From Methanosarcinaceae archaeon (GTDB taxonomy: Archaea; Halobacteriota; Methanosarcinia; Methanosarcinales; Methanosarcinaceae), in NCBI GenBank assembly GCA_028690255.1, contig JAQVBP010000055.1:3959-18084 (forward strand): a DNA stretch of 14,126 nucleotides, written 5' to 3'. Position numbers and translations under genes: made by a program. Positions 6,707-14,057 of this stretch are shown one piece after another. Numbering within the stretch: position 1 is the first letter of the stretch; each line of letters opens with the position of its first letter. Under the pieces are notes generated by a model. The model was not told where the DNA came from and did not search any database. It saw nothing but the letters and a program-made list of their open reading frames with translations.

Positions 6707-6727
6707 TCAACGTATTTTCGTAATCAA

Positions 6728-6783
6728 GCACAGATCCCTGTGCCCTGAGCGTATCTTCTAATGGAAGATTTGACATATATAGC
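6728..6783 (-). promoter_or_regulatory. Probable tRNA promoter with two hairpins in the leader
   Basis: GCTATATATG on the minus strand (6783-6774) is a good TATA box. It is followed by hairpins ATCTTC/GAAGAT (6753-6758 with 6764-6769) and GCACAG/CTGTGC (6728-6733 with 6738-6743) before the upstream tRNA. The first hairpin may instead close the transcript of the winged-helix gene that stops at 6816. Confidence 0.4.
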
Positions 6784-6815
6784 TTTCGGCTAACTCGTTG
6801 AGAATTTGACATGGG

Positions 6816-7217
6816 TTAGAGGTTTTCTTCACCCTGGCTCAGAACTGCGGTCCACCACCAGCGGGCCATATCTATCAGGTCTTTGGAAAACTGTCCGGAA
6901 AGCCTGTATTCCCTGTTATTTATGGAGATCAGACCGGCTCCCAGGAGCTTGTTACGCATGGCATAAAAAGAGGCACGTCCTATATTAAGTTCTTCAAGCA
7001 AATTTTTCCATTCATCCGTACGAACGGGGTTACCTGCTGCCTGGCGCTCTTCGATCAGGGTCAGAAACTTCTGGCCCCTCACGGCTGTTGCGTCTTCCTG
7101 AAAAATTCGTCGCATAAGGCTGTAGTAAGGATCTCTGGTATGGCTTATGCGAGTATTGGCATCGGAGCGGACTATAATGGTTGTCGCGGTCCTGGGGGCG
7201 TTTTTTACAAGAGGCAT
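6816..7217 (-). CDS. Small winged-helix-like protein, family not recognised
   Basis: The 133-residue protein has a predicted helix-turn-helix in its second half: VRTDEWKNLLEELNIGRASFYAMRNKLLGAGLI (65-97) followed by a hairpin-like NREYRLSG wing (101-108), then an amphipathic helix with three tryptophans (DMARWWW, 116-122). The N-terminal 30 residues are polar and may be disordered. The pattern suggests a DNA-binding regulator; I do not recognise the family. It begins 31 bases after the DUF2551 gene on the same strand, with only a weak GGGA-type ribosome site 5-6 bases before ATG, so the two are probably cotranscribed and perhaps translationally linked. Two small winged-helix proteins made together may act as a pair. 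Confidence 0.65.
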   Translation of the reverse strand: MPLVKNAPRTATTIIVRSDANTRISHTRDPYYSLMRRIFQEDATAVRGQKFLTLIEERQAAGNPVRTDEWKNLLEELNIGRASFYAMRNKLLGAGLISINNREYRLSGQFSKDLIDMARWWWTAVLSQGEENL

Positions 7218-7248
7218 TGCGGTCCCGGAGATGAGGTTCAGGTTAAAA

Positions 7249-7581
7249 TCAGGTAACGGATTCCGCAGATTTTTTGGCCTGTGGAGTTACAACTTTTAAA
7301 ATCAGATCTAGGTATTCTTCACGAAGAGAATAGACAATCGGGGTCTTGTAAGATTCCTTATGTGATCGTAAAATCCCGAGTTTTGAATGAATGTAGCCAA
7401 CCATGGAAGCAACTGTATTCCGCGTAACATTATATTTCTTAGAGAGTTTTTCATGGATCTCATCAATAGTTGCTTTTTTAAGTTTGATAAATATGCAGAG
7501 AATGGCTCTGCGATACCCGGTGGCGTCAACTTCTATAAATTTTTCGACTCTCGATGTAATTTTGGTACGAATACTTACCAT
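7249..7581 (-). CDS. DUF2551-type winged-helix protein
   Basis: The 110-residue protein resembles the methanogen DUF2551 family: a basic N-terminus, GYRRAILCIFIKLKKATIDEIHEKLSK (22-48), then the NTVASMVGYIHSKLGIL segment (55-71) that I recall as the family's most conserved part, and a C-terminal strand-helix (PIVYSLREEYLDLILKV). The layout is that of a winged helix, so DNA binding is likely though unproven for the family. The start is ATG with GGTGG 7 bases upstream. A TATA box (7626-7635) and a palindrome (7597-7616) lie directly before it, suggesting autoregulation. It leads a two-gene transcript with the next winged-helix gene. Confidence 0.75.
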   Translation of the reverse strand: MVSIRTKITSRVEKFIEVDATGYRRAILCIFIKLKKATIDEIHEKLSKKYNVTRNTVASMVGYIHSKLGILRSHKESYKTPIVYSLREEYLDLILKVVTPQAKKSAESVT

Positions 7582-7596
7582 TCATTACCACCTCTA

Positions 7597-7616
7597 CAGA
7601 TGTAGATATCTATCTG
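7597..7616. promoter_or_regulatory. Candidate operator before the DUF2551 gene
   Basis: CAGAT at 7597-7601 and ATCTG at 7612-7616 flank the perfect palindrome TAGATATCTA (7603-7612). The site lies between the TATA box and the start codon, the position expected of an archaeal repressor site. Confidence 0.4.
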
Positions 7617-7625
7617 AGTTCTAAC

Positions 7626-7635
7626 TATATATATA
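7626..7635 (-). promoter_or_regulatory. TATA box of the winged-helix operon
   Basis: The run TATATATATA lies about 45-55 bases before the ATG, giving a start site near 7605, inside the candidate operator. Confidence 0.5.
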
Positions 7636-7802
7636 CGTTTGGAAATTAAGGCATTTAAAATATCTTATATATATATCTAATAGAGTTTACCTCGTTTTTA
7701 ATTTAAGTCATCCTGTCTTATGATACTATTGGTGCCGCTGGATATATGGTTTGTTATTTTTTATAAAACGCACATGAAATTCCTGAATTACAGGTACAAA
7801 AA

Positions 7803-7828
7803 ATGAAAGTAACCGGGGGTACTTTCAT
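7803..7828. repeat. 9-bp inverted repeat with GC-rich loop
   Basis: ATGAAAGTA (7803-7811) pairs with TACTTTCAT (7820-7828) across the loop ACCGGGGG. It stands out in an otherwise AT-rich tract. No T-tract follows on either strand, so an operator or RNA element seems more likely than a terminator. Confidence 0.45.
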
Positions 7829-8134
7829 ACCAAATCGGATAATATATTTCAATCGAACACATTGTAAAAAAAGTACATTGCAAATTGTGTTGTAAAAAAT
7901 ATCGTATAAATTAAATACAATATATGTATTAAAAAATAACAGGGTGTGTAAAAATTGGGTGCGTATGATAAATATATAAATATATTACACGTGTTACTAT
8001 ACTATCTATGCAAATAGTACAACTACAAGCAGCGAATTTACATAAACAAGCCATAAATATATTTCAAGATTGATAATTAATATTCCCTTAACTATTCAAA
8101 ATACAGCATATCACCGTCTCAAAACTAATATAAA

Positions 8135-8246
8135 TTCTACAATTGGGCATTAATCAATATTGAGTTTTAATATAATCAAGCAATTATTCAAAAATGCATC
8201 ACCACAATTAACCCCTATTATGGAATATAATCGTCCAATTGTAGAA
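8135..8246. repeat. 12-bp perfect inverted repeat spanning 112 bp
   Basis: TTCTACAATTGG (8135-8146) is matched exactly by CCAATTGTAGAA (8235-8246). The 88 bases between them are AT-rich and non-coding. It may be a small MITE-like unit or an extended structure; no flanking target duplication is evident. Confidence 0.4.
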
Positions 8247-8314
8247 CAGAGTTGACTTTTGATACAACCTGATACACTGTCCAGAAATTCTGATTTATCA
8301 AACCGGTGAAAAGC

Positions 8315-8779
8315 ATGAATTACAGGTACGACCTCCAGAATAATATTCTTTTTAATGGAGAATGTGAACTCCCTGCGTATAGTCTGGAAATAAATGAGAT
8401 CGGGACCTGTAGTATCTGTGATTCGTCTCTACTGAGCCTTAGTTATCATATTTCAGAAGAGCATATTTTCATCACAACGAAGTGCATCTCCTGCGGGGCC
8501 TTTTATGTCAATAGCTATGGCTCCGACTGGGCCTGGCTGGACGAGGCCCCTCTTAGCCTTGTTCCGATCTCCATCTCCCTGAGCAACCCCACTATAAATG
8601 ATCTGAATGGGCTCAAAACAATCTCCATAAACAAATTAAACGCTATTTTTTCCCCTGGGGAAATCGAGGCCCTTTTCTCCCGGGCCAGGGCCGAAACTCC
8701 AATCCGCCAGTATCTTTACCGGGCCCGTAAAAAGTATGACCTCTTCGAAGAACTCTTTGAGATCAGACTTGAGTTCTGA
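8315..8779 (+). CDS. Zinc-ribbon protein of unknown function
   Basis: From the ATG at 8315 the product is 154 residues; GGTGA sits 5-6 bases before it, which is why I prefer it to the GTG at 8306. Two CXXC knuckles, CSIC and CISC, are 22 residues apart with beta-strand-like sequence between them (SYHISEEHIFITT), a rubredoxin-like zinc ribbon. The remainder has a short acidic-aromatic stretch (GSDWAWLDEAP) and a C-terminal basic helix (YRARKKYDLFEELFEIRLEF). There are no membrane segments or signal peptide, so it should be cytoplasmic. Zinc ribbons of this type bind nucleic acid or partner proteins. I do not recognise the family. It stands alone between two long AT-rich non-coding tracts, so context gives no role. 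Confidence 0.75.
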   Translation: MNYRYDLQNNILFNGECELPAYSLEINEIGTCSICDSSLLSLSYHISEEHIFITTKCISCGAFYVNSYGSDWAWLDEAPLSLVPISISLSNPTINDLNGLKTISINKLNAIFSPGEIEALFSRARAETPIRQYLYRARKKYDLFEELFEIRLEF

Positions 8780-9056
8780 GTTATCAACTCTATAACTCTG
8801 CAACTCTTCATAATAATTTTATCATCCGACGCTCGACGAAAAGGGCAGCGGTTTGAAAGGGAAGTCAATAAAGAGTGCATGCTAAAAACCGTGGTTGAAT
8901 GAAAATGCATCCTCTATTACTGCATTTTTTGATCGTGCCAACTGTTCAAATAACTGCGGTTGGTGGGAATTTCAAATTTTTATTCAAAATTCTGAAAAAG
9001 CCGGATTGCGACCGCAAGTGCATTGTGTATTTGTTTACATTGACTTGCAGGCCTTG

Positions 9057-9080
9057 CCTGTAACAAAATATAGTTACAGG
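9057..9080. repeat. 8-bp perfect inverted repeat
   Basis: CCTGTAAC (9057-9064) pairs with GTTACAGG (9073-9080) around AAAATATA. It lies about 280 bases after the zinc-ribbon gene. No clear T-tract follows, so it is not an obvious terminator. Confidence 0.4.
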
Positions 9081-10147
9081 AATATAAACAGCTGGATCCC
9101 CTATTATCATTTTACATAATAATATATAGAGTCATCAGAAAGGACCGTCCGAACTTCAAGTTTCAGCAATAAATTTTTAGGCTTCCTGGTTATATCTATT
9201 TTTACAATAAAAAAGCACATTAGTCGATATATGAACCGGTTTATATATATAATCTAAAATTTAATTATATAAAGTTCAAATTGAATATATTTACAACATA
9301 TACGTTTTCATATATTTTCACTTTGCATAGTATAGACTAATAGGTCAAGATTCGTTTATATAAATATACTTCAAAAATAATGTAAAAATCGATTAATTCG
9401 TAATACTAGAGAGCCCTGATTTAATTGCTGTCAAATTGTGTTTTTTAATAAGTGTAACTATATATTAATGTAATTTTCGAGTTCTGTGTTTATCCCGTCA
9501 ACTTTGGCAATCCCCTCCAATGTATTAACCCTGAGGTCGAAGACCTTTCTCAAAAAGTATTAAAGAAAATCGGTCTCGTTTTTCTAGAGTATAGCTAAAG
9601 CTTGTCTGCTATTTTACAAAGTATTTGTAGTTTATTCCCGGGGATTTACGGGTTTTTAGTATTTTATCCGAAGATCTATGATAAAATTATCTTGATATGG
9701 TTTACCAATTAAAATACAAGTTGCCGATATTTCGACAGATAACTGATACTATAAGCAGGAGTAGCCATTCATATAATTTATATGAATACATCGTCAAATA
9801 GGCCCCCCTGACGTTTCTCCATAATAATATGCATTTAATGGGGATGTGATCGGTCGAATACCTCAAATTCCTATAGTATTTAGAATTATCAACTCAGTAA
9901 TCTCACAGGAAAAACAACATGTTTTCAATTTCTCCAATATATACCTATAATATATAGGAATAAATTATAGGCCTTGAATTTATGGTCGTTGAGTAAAAAC
10001 CGGGGTATAATAATATATGATGCTGTGCTTTTAGGGTATGTGTTTCTACACACTTTCGCCACAAATAGCCTATACGTACTGACCTAATTTATAATATATA
10101 CCTATATGCACATATAAATTTACGTAAACCATTTCATTGGAACTGGG

Positions 10148-10177
10148 TTTAGAAATCGATGAATAAAATTAGCACCT
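10148..10177. repeat. Short copy of the 1291-1473 repeat, ends only
   Basis: TTTAGAAATCGAT (10148-10160) and ATAAAATTAGCACCT (10163-10177) match 1297-1309 and 1459-1473 exactly and in the same order, but lie 2 bases apart instead of about 150. The flanks diverge beyond. It looks like the same element with its middle deleted. Confidence 0.6.
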
Positions 10178-10512
10178 CGGTAACAATACCCCTATATTTA
10201 GTAAGTAGTTGCGGAAGATACCTGATTTATATCCGCTGACCGGATCTGAGCAACTAAGAACCCCGTCACTCACTAACAATTCTAATCTTGAATGTGTTGA
10301 TTTCATTGCGGACAAGATTATATGTTGAACCTTTTGGAATATATGCTCTATAGGATTATCTTCAATAATTCTACATCATTAATCCTAAAATACAATATAA
10401 TTATAATATAATATGGTTTTATTTTATAGGTATATTTCATAATATTTACTTCAATGATGGTTCTTAATAATTAAACCGTTCGCCAATATATAGTTTGATA
10501 TATATTTTCAGA

Positions 10513-10550
10513 TATCTATTAACAATCCGGGGCCGGTTTATCAATAGATA
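10513..10550. repeat. Nested symmetric inverted repeat
   Basis: TATCTATT (10513-10520) pairs with AATAGATA (10543-10550). Inside, CCGG (10527-10530) pairs with CCGG (10533-10536) around GG, with a 6-base spacer on each side. The equal spacing suggests a dyad binding site or a cruciform. Confidence 0.45.
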
Positions 10551-10890
10551 GTAGATTATATCTATTACTATAGATACATCAATAAGCGTTTATTTAAATT
10601 AAAAATACCAGATATATTGATTACTGTATACAGATCCTGTATTAGACGGGATCATAAAATTAATAATTGAATTTACAATTATATACATCATAAAACATAT
10701 ATCGGCAGGTGTTTATTAATATTGATGATAATCAAATACACCTATGAATAGATATATTCTAATATAACCATGCGAATTACAGATAAAAACAGGCAATTTA
10801 AAAAAACATAGTCTGTTTAAATAAACCCAATACAATCAACATTTATTAAAGATGGGCCCCATGTAAAGCTAAAAAAAGGAATGAAGATAT

Positions 10891-12414
10891 ATGCTCGAAA
10901 ATGTTGATTTGACCCGGAACCTGGGTGATGATGAATACAAAAAAAATATGAAGATCCTCGAACCGGAACTCGGGGAACTTCAAAGAAAGGCCTGGGAGTT
11001 AAAAATTCCGATTATTCTTGTTTTCGAGGGGTGGCACGCCTCAGGCATTGCCGAGAGCATCAACCGATTCATCCTGCCTCTTGACCCCCGAGGGTATTAT
11101 TACCACACCATAAACGCCCCTTCCCCCTCGGAACTCCTGAAACCATTCCTCTGGCGTTTCTGGACAAAAATCCCTGTCAGAGGAGGGGTCGCAATTTTTG
11201 ACCGGAGCTGGTATTCCCGGGCAGTTACGGATAAATACAGGCCCGAAAAATCAGAAGAGGAACTGGATAAATGCCTGGACGAAATAAACTATTTCGAGCG
11301 CCAGCTTACTGATGACAAATACCTCATTATCAAATTCTTTCTGCATATTGGCAAAAAAGATCAAAAAGAGCGCCTCCGGAAACTCAGAAAAAATGACATC
11401 CCTCTGATTGTGGATGAATATGAAACCCGGTGTGATAAACCGGATTTTATCCATGAGTATGATAAATACCTGCCTATTATTGAAAAAGTACTTAAAAAGA
11501 CCAGTTTCCCCAATGCCCCCTGGACCATCGTGGAGGCCAGCGACCAGAATTTTGCTTCCGCAAAGATAATTACGACTGTCATGGAAGCAATAAAGGACCA
11601 GATTGAAATTGTAACTCGTATCCCTGCCCGGGACACTATCAAATATCTGGACAACGGCTCTCCGAAAATCCCTGAACTTACGGCCTCCGTCCTGGAAAAA
11701 GTAGATCTTTCCAAATGCCTGGGGCCTGAAGAATACAAAGAAGCATTAAAAGACTACCAGCACAGGTTATGTGAACTCCAATACGAACTTTTCCGAAAAA
11801 AACGCCCTCTGATCCTTGCTTTTGAAGGCTGGGATGCGGCCGGAAAAGGAGGGAACATCAGGAGGCTTGTCAAGGAATTGAACCCCAGGCTCTATAGAGT
11901 GGTCCCTACAGGTTCCCCTAACGATTTTGAAAAAGCCCACCACTACCTCTGGCGTTTCCTTGATGGAATTCCCCGAGCCGGGCACATCACCATCTACGAC
12001 CGGACCTGGTACGGGCGGGTCATGGTAGAAAAAATCGAAAATCTTTGCAGTGAAGAGGAATGGAAACGGGCCTACCGGGAAATCAATGAATTCGAAGAAA
12101 TCCTGGCCAACAGTGGAGCAATCATTCTCAAGTTCTGGCTCCATATAGATATGGAAACCCAGCTCAAGCGTTTCAAAAGCCGGGAAGAAGACCCCGCAAG
12201 AAGCTGGAAGATCACTCCCGAAGACTGGAGGAACCGCAGCAAATGGGAAGAATATGGAGAAGCTGTCGATGAAATTCTTCGCAGGACAAGCACAAGCTAT
12301 GCCCCCTGGATCGTGGTGGAGGCCAACGATAAACGTTATTCCCGGATGAAAGTCCTGAAAACCGTTGTTGAGGCTCTTGAAAAGGAACTTAATAACAATG
12401 ACGGGGGCAGTTAA
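10891..12414 (+). CDS. pap: Two-domain PPK2-family polyphosphate:AMP phosphotransferase
   Basis: The 507-residue protein is two PPK2 domains in tandem, each opening with a VLE(N/K)VDL...LG..EYK segment (near 1 and 267). Class II PPK2 enzymes of this form phosphorylate AMP to ADP with polyphosphate, linking the cytoplasmic polyphosphate store to nucleotide pools. The C-terminal domain has an intact Walker A, FEGWDAAGKGGNIRR (311-325), and lid/Walker B TIYDRTWYGR (367-376). The N-terminal equivalent FEGWHASGIAESINR (45-59) has lost the lysine although AIFDRSWYSR (101-110) remains, so catalysis should rest with the C-terminal half, as in other fused PPK2s. The start is ATG with AAGGA 10 bases upstream; an ATG at 10881 is out of frame. 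A TATA-like GTTTAAATAAAC lies at 10815-10826. It is followed by an ATPase gene that seems to have its own promoter. Confidence 0.92.
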   Translation: MLENVDLTRNLGDDEYKKNMKILEPELGELQRKAWELKIPIILVFEGWHASGIAESINRFILPLDPRGYYYHTINAPSPSELLKPFLWRFWTKIPVRGGVAIFDRSWYSRAVTDKYRPEKSEEELDKCLDEINYFERQLTDDKYLIIKFFLHIGKKDQKERLRKLRKNDIPLIVDEYETRCDKPDFIHEYDKYLPIIEKVLKKTSFPNAPWTIVEASDQNFASAKIITTVMEAIKDQIEIVTRIPARDTIKYLDNGSPKIPELTASVLEKVDLSKCLGPEEYKEALKDYQHRLCELQYELFRKKRPLILAFEGWDAAGKGGNIRRLVKELNPRLYRVVPTGSPNDFEKAHHYLWRFLDGIPRAGHITIYDRTWYGRVMVEKIENLCSEEEWKRAYREINEFEEILANSGAIILKFWLHIDMETQLKRFKSREEDPARSWKITPEDWRNRSKWEEYGEAVDEILRRTSTSYAPWIVVEANDKRYSRMKVLKTVVEALEKELNNNDGGS

Positions 12415-12418
12415 AGGG

Positions 12419-12436
12419 TTTGGTTTTTCCCCTCAT
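12419..12436 (+). terminator. Possible T-tract terminator after the PPK2 gene
   Basis: GTTTGGTTTTTCCCC lies a few bases after the TAA, followed by a second T cluster. Archaeal RNA polymerase often stops at such T-runs without a hairpin. Confidence 0.35.
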
Positions 12437-12477
12437 TGTTTTGATGCCAAAAAGTATATGCCTGTAAAACTAATTAA

Positions 12478-12523
12478 CTAATAAATTTATTAGTAACTAA
12501 TTTATTAGTAACTAATTTATTAA
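12478..12523. promoter_or_regulatory. Iterated AT palindromes and direct repeats before the ATPase gene
   Basis: A perfect 16-bp palindrome, CTAATAAATTTATTAG (12478-12493), is followed by two direct repeats of TAACTAATTTATTAG/A (12494-12508 and 12509-12523), each near-palindromic. The last overlaps a TATA-like TTTATTAATA about 25 bases before the preferred ATG. The set looks like a promoter with several adjacent regulator sites. Confidence 0.5.
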
Positions 12524-12546
12524 TAACAAATAAATTAATGATTACC

Positions 12547-13713
12547 ATGCCATTCACCCTGAAACCTGCAAAAGCAGAAGAATTCGTAAACCGGGAAGAG
12601 CTACTCGGGGAAATGCTTTCCGAATTATCGGACTCTGATTCAACGGTGGGCTATGCCCTTTATGGAAGACGGAGGGTAGGAAAAACTTCTGTCCTGAAAG
12701 AAATCCAGAGGAAACTGGAAGAGAGTCACGGATGCGTTGTGGTTTATTTTTCGGTCTGGGGCCTGATCGAGTATTCCGTTGAAGAGTTTTGCAGGAAGTT
12801 AAGTCTGGAAATCCTTGAGGCCTACCGGAAAGAACTCGGCCTGAAGTTCCGGGCCCGGGAACTTATGGAAATGCCCCTTTCCCTGCTTGGAAAAATCCTT
12901 GAAGAAACGGAACTGCGGGTTGTTTACGGGGAGTTTGAATTCCTGCTCTCCCGAAAAACCCCCGACGATTCCGGCCTCCTCCTTGAACACTGTTTCGGGC
13001 TTTCTGAAAAGCTTGCAAAGGCCACGGGCCGCAAATGCGTGCTTCTCCTGGACGAGTTTCCTTCCGTAATCGACCTGAAAATTGAAAACAAAAAAGTAGG
13101 GGAAGGAATCCTGAAAAAAATCAGGACAATATTCGAGGACTGGGAAAAAACCACACTCTGCATTTCAGGTTCGGTCCGCAGCACCATGGATCTTACCGTC
13201 CTCTCGGCAGGCTCTCCCTTTTACCGGCAGCTCGTGGCAAAAGAAGTAAAACCTCTGGGAATCGAACACGTCCGAAAACTGCTCAGGCAGAACCTGAAAA
13301 TCCCGGACGAAAGCGTTGAAGAACTCTACAGTTTTTCGGCAGGCATCCCTTTTTACGTCCATTTTCTGGGCAGGATGCTGGAAAGAAAAAGCGAAAAAAC
13401 CCCTGAAGTTGTCCGGGCAATGGAAAAAGAATTCCTGGCAGAAGAAGGCAACCTCCTTTTCAGAGAAGAATTCAATTCCCTCGGAGCCGGTGAAAAAGCA
13501 ATAGTAATGGAAATAGCCCTGGGTCGGAACAGCCCTAAAGAAATATCGGCCTCTCTCGGGGCCAGAGTCTCAAACGTTAATACCTTCCTGAACTACCTGA
13601 TAAACAAAGGTTACGTTGCCAGAAAAGAAAAAGGGGTTTATTCCCTTGAAGACCCGGTTTTCGGACGCTGGGTCCGGGTGATTCTGGTAGGGGGAGAAAA
13701 TTGGGGGGAATAA
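12547..13713 (+). CDS. Archaeal STAND-type ATPase with C-terminal winged helix
   Basis: Counting from the upstream in-frame ATG at 12538, the protein has 391 residues; I prefer the ATG at 12547 (MPFTLKPAKAEEFVNREEL), because family members usually begin just before the F-V-N/D-R-E motif. Visible are Walker A GRRRVGKTS (43-51), Walker B CVLLLDEF (167-174), a sensor-like CISGSVRS (208-215), a GIPFYVHFLG segment (269-278) and a winged helix (about 315-375). The family uses ATP-driven switching for signalling or regulation; specific roles are mostly unknown. No ribosome site precedes either ATG, and a TATA-like sequence lies about 25 bases upstream, so the mRNA may be leaderless. It follows the PPK2 gene on the same strand and converges on the TPR remnant 43 bases away. 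Confidence 0.88.
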   Translation: MPFTLKPAKAEEFVNREELLGEMLSELSDSDSTVGYALYGRRRVGKTSVLKEIQRKLEESHGCVVVYFSVWGLIEYSVEEFCRKLSLEILEAYRKELGLKFRARELMEMPLSLLGKILEETELRVVYGEFEFLLSRKTPDDSGLLLEHCFGLSEKLAKATGRKCVLLLDEFPSVIDLKIENKKVGEGILKKIRTIFEDWEKTTLCISGSVRSTMDLTVLSAGSPFYRQLVAKEVKPLGIEHVRKLLRQNLKIPDESVEELYSFSAGIPFYVHFLGRMLERKSEKTPEVVRAMEKEFLAEEGNLLFREEFNSLGAGEKAIVMEIALGRNSPKEISASLGARVSNVNTFLNYLINKGYVARKEKGVYSLEDPVFGRWVRVILVGGENWGE

Positions 13714-13756
13714 CTGAGGTATGGATACCTGCGAGTCAACTGGAAGTTTTGAATAA

Positions 13757-14005
13757 TCAACTCTCAGTTCCTTCAAGTTCCTTCAATTTCTGCTCGCAAA
13801 AGTTAATTATCCTTGGATCTTCAATCGCTTTTCCTATAGCCAGGGATTGCTTCAAAAACTCAATCGCTTTTCTTGTTTCTCCGAGATTCTTGTATGCGTT
13901 CCCTAAATTTCCAAGGCCTGCACCTTCTCCGCGCCTGTCCCCGATTTCTTTAGATATTTTGAGGGCCTGTTCATAATATTGAATCGCTTTTCCTGGGCGT
14001 GGGTG
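13757..14005 (-). pseudogene. 5'-truncated TPR-repeat protein
   Basis: The minus-strand frame encodes two TPR-like units: GKAIQYYEQALKISKEIGDR, then GNLGNAYKNLGETRKAIEF, and a partial third ending LKELEGTES at TGA. TPR units of this 40-residue, G-rich kind occur in long methanogen proteins, so only the 3' end survives. Upstream the frame meets a TAA at 14006-14008 and has no ATG or GTG before the repeats, so no good start exists. The break coincides with unrelated sequence carrying an inverted repeat (14025-14057). It converges on the ATPase gene. TPRs mediate protein-protein contact; this fragment is unlikely to work. Confidence 0.7.
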
Positions 14006-14024
14006 TTAAAACTCGATGGCTGTC

Positions 14025-14057
14025 CTGTTTTTTGAAAATAAGCAAATTCAAAAACAG
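14025..14057. repeat. 11-bp inverted repeat at the TPR truncation point, possible IS end
   Basis: CTGTTTTTTGAA (14025-14036) pairs with TTCAAAAACAG (14047-14057), one base bulged, around a 10-base loop. It lies just upstream of the truncated TPR frame, on the side where the missing 5' part should be. Such a structure could be the end of an insertion element cut by the window edge. Confidence 0.35.

Larger units (their letters stand above)
6516..6708. repeat. Direct repeat of a 77-bp tRNA unit
   Basis: 6516-6592 and 6632-6708 are identical over 77 bases and separated by 39 bases of unrelated AT-rich sequence. The identity covers the tRNA plus only a few flanking bases. Confidence 0.9.
7637..8304. 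other. AT-rich intergenic region
   Basis: No open frame looks coding. It contains a hairpin at 7803-7828, a 12-bp inverted repeat at 8135-8246, several runs of the TTGTAAAAAA type between 7862 and 7950, and numerous TATA-like tracts. It probably holds the promoter of the zinc-ribbon gene, but no single box stands out. Confidence 0.5.
8780..10890. other. 2.1-kb AT-rich gene desert
   Basis: No frame in any direction looks coding: the open stretches are short, lack ribosome sites and show no domain-like sequence. Identifiable items are inverted repeats at 9057-9080 and 10513-10550, a 5-bp GAA-triloop hairpin at 9534-9546 (AGGTC/GACCT), CCTATA/TATAGG at 9944-9958, three TATACCTATA motifs, and a shortened copy of the 1291-1473 repeat at 10148-10177. 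TATA-like tracts are frequent, so unannotated small RNAs are possible. I see no cdc6-type origin repeat. Confidence 0.55.

Noticed and set aside
6612..6812. Minus-strand ORF of 66 residues
   Set aside because: Its second half is a translation of the tRNA-Gln gene; not a protein.
7784..8329. 14-base direct repeat TGAATTACAGGTAC at 7784-7797 and 8316-8329, which could mark a target duplication
   Set aside because: One such match is within reach of chance in 14 kb, no transposon ends adjoin it, and the second copy is coding sequence.
8895..9119. Plus-strand ORF of 74 residues with several Cys and Trp
   Set aside because: No ribosome site, no domain-like pattern, and it runs through the inverted repeat at 9057-9080; probably chance.
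12494..12523. Possible CRISPR-like repeat array
   Set aside because: Units are directly abutting without spacers and too short; better explained as operator or promoter repeats.
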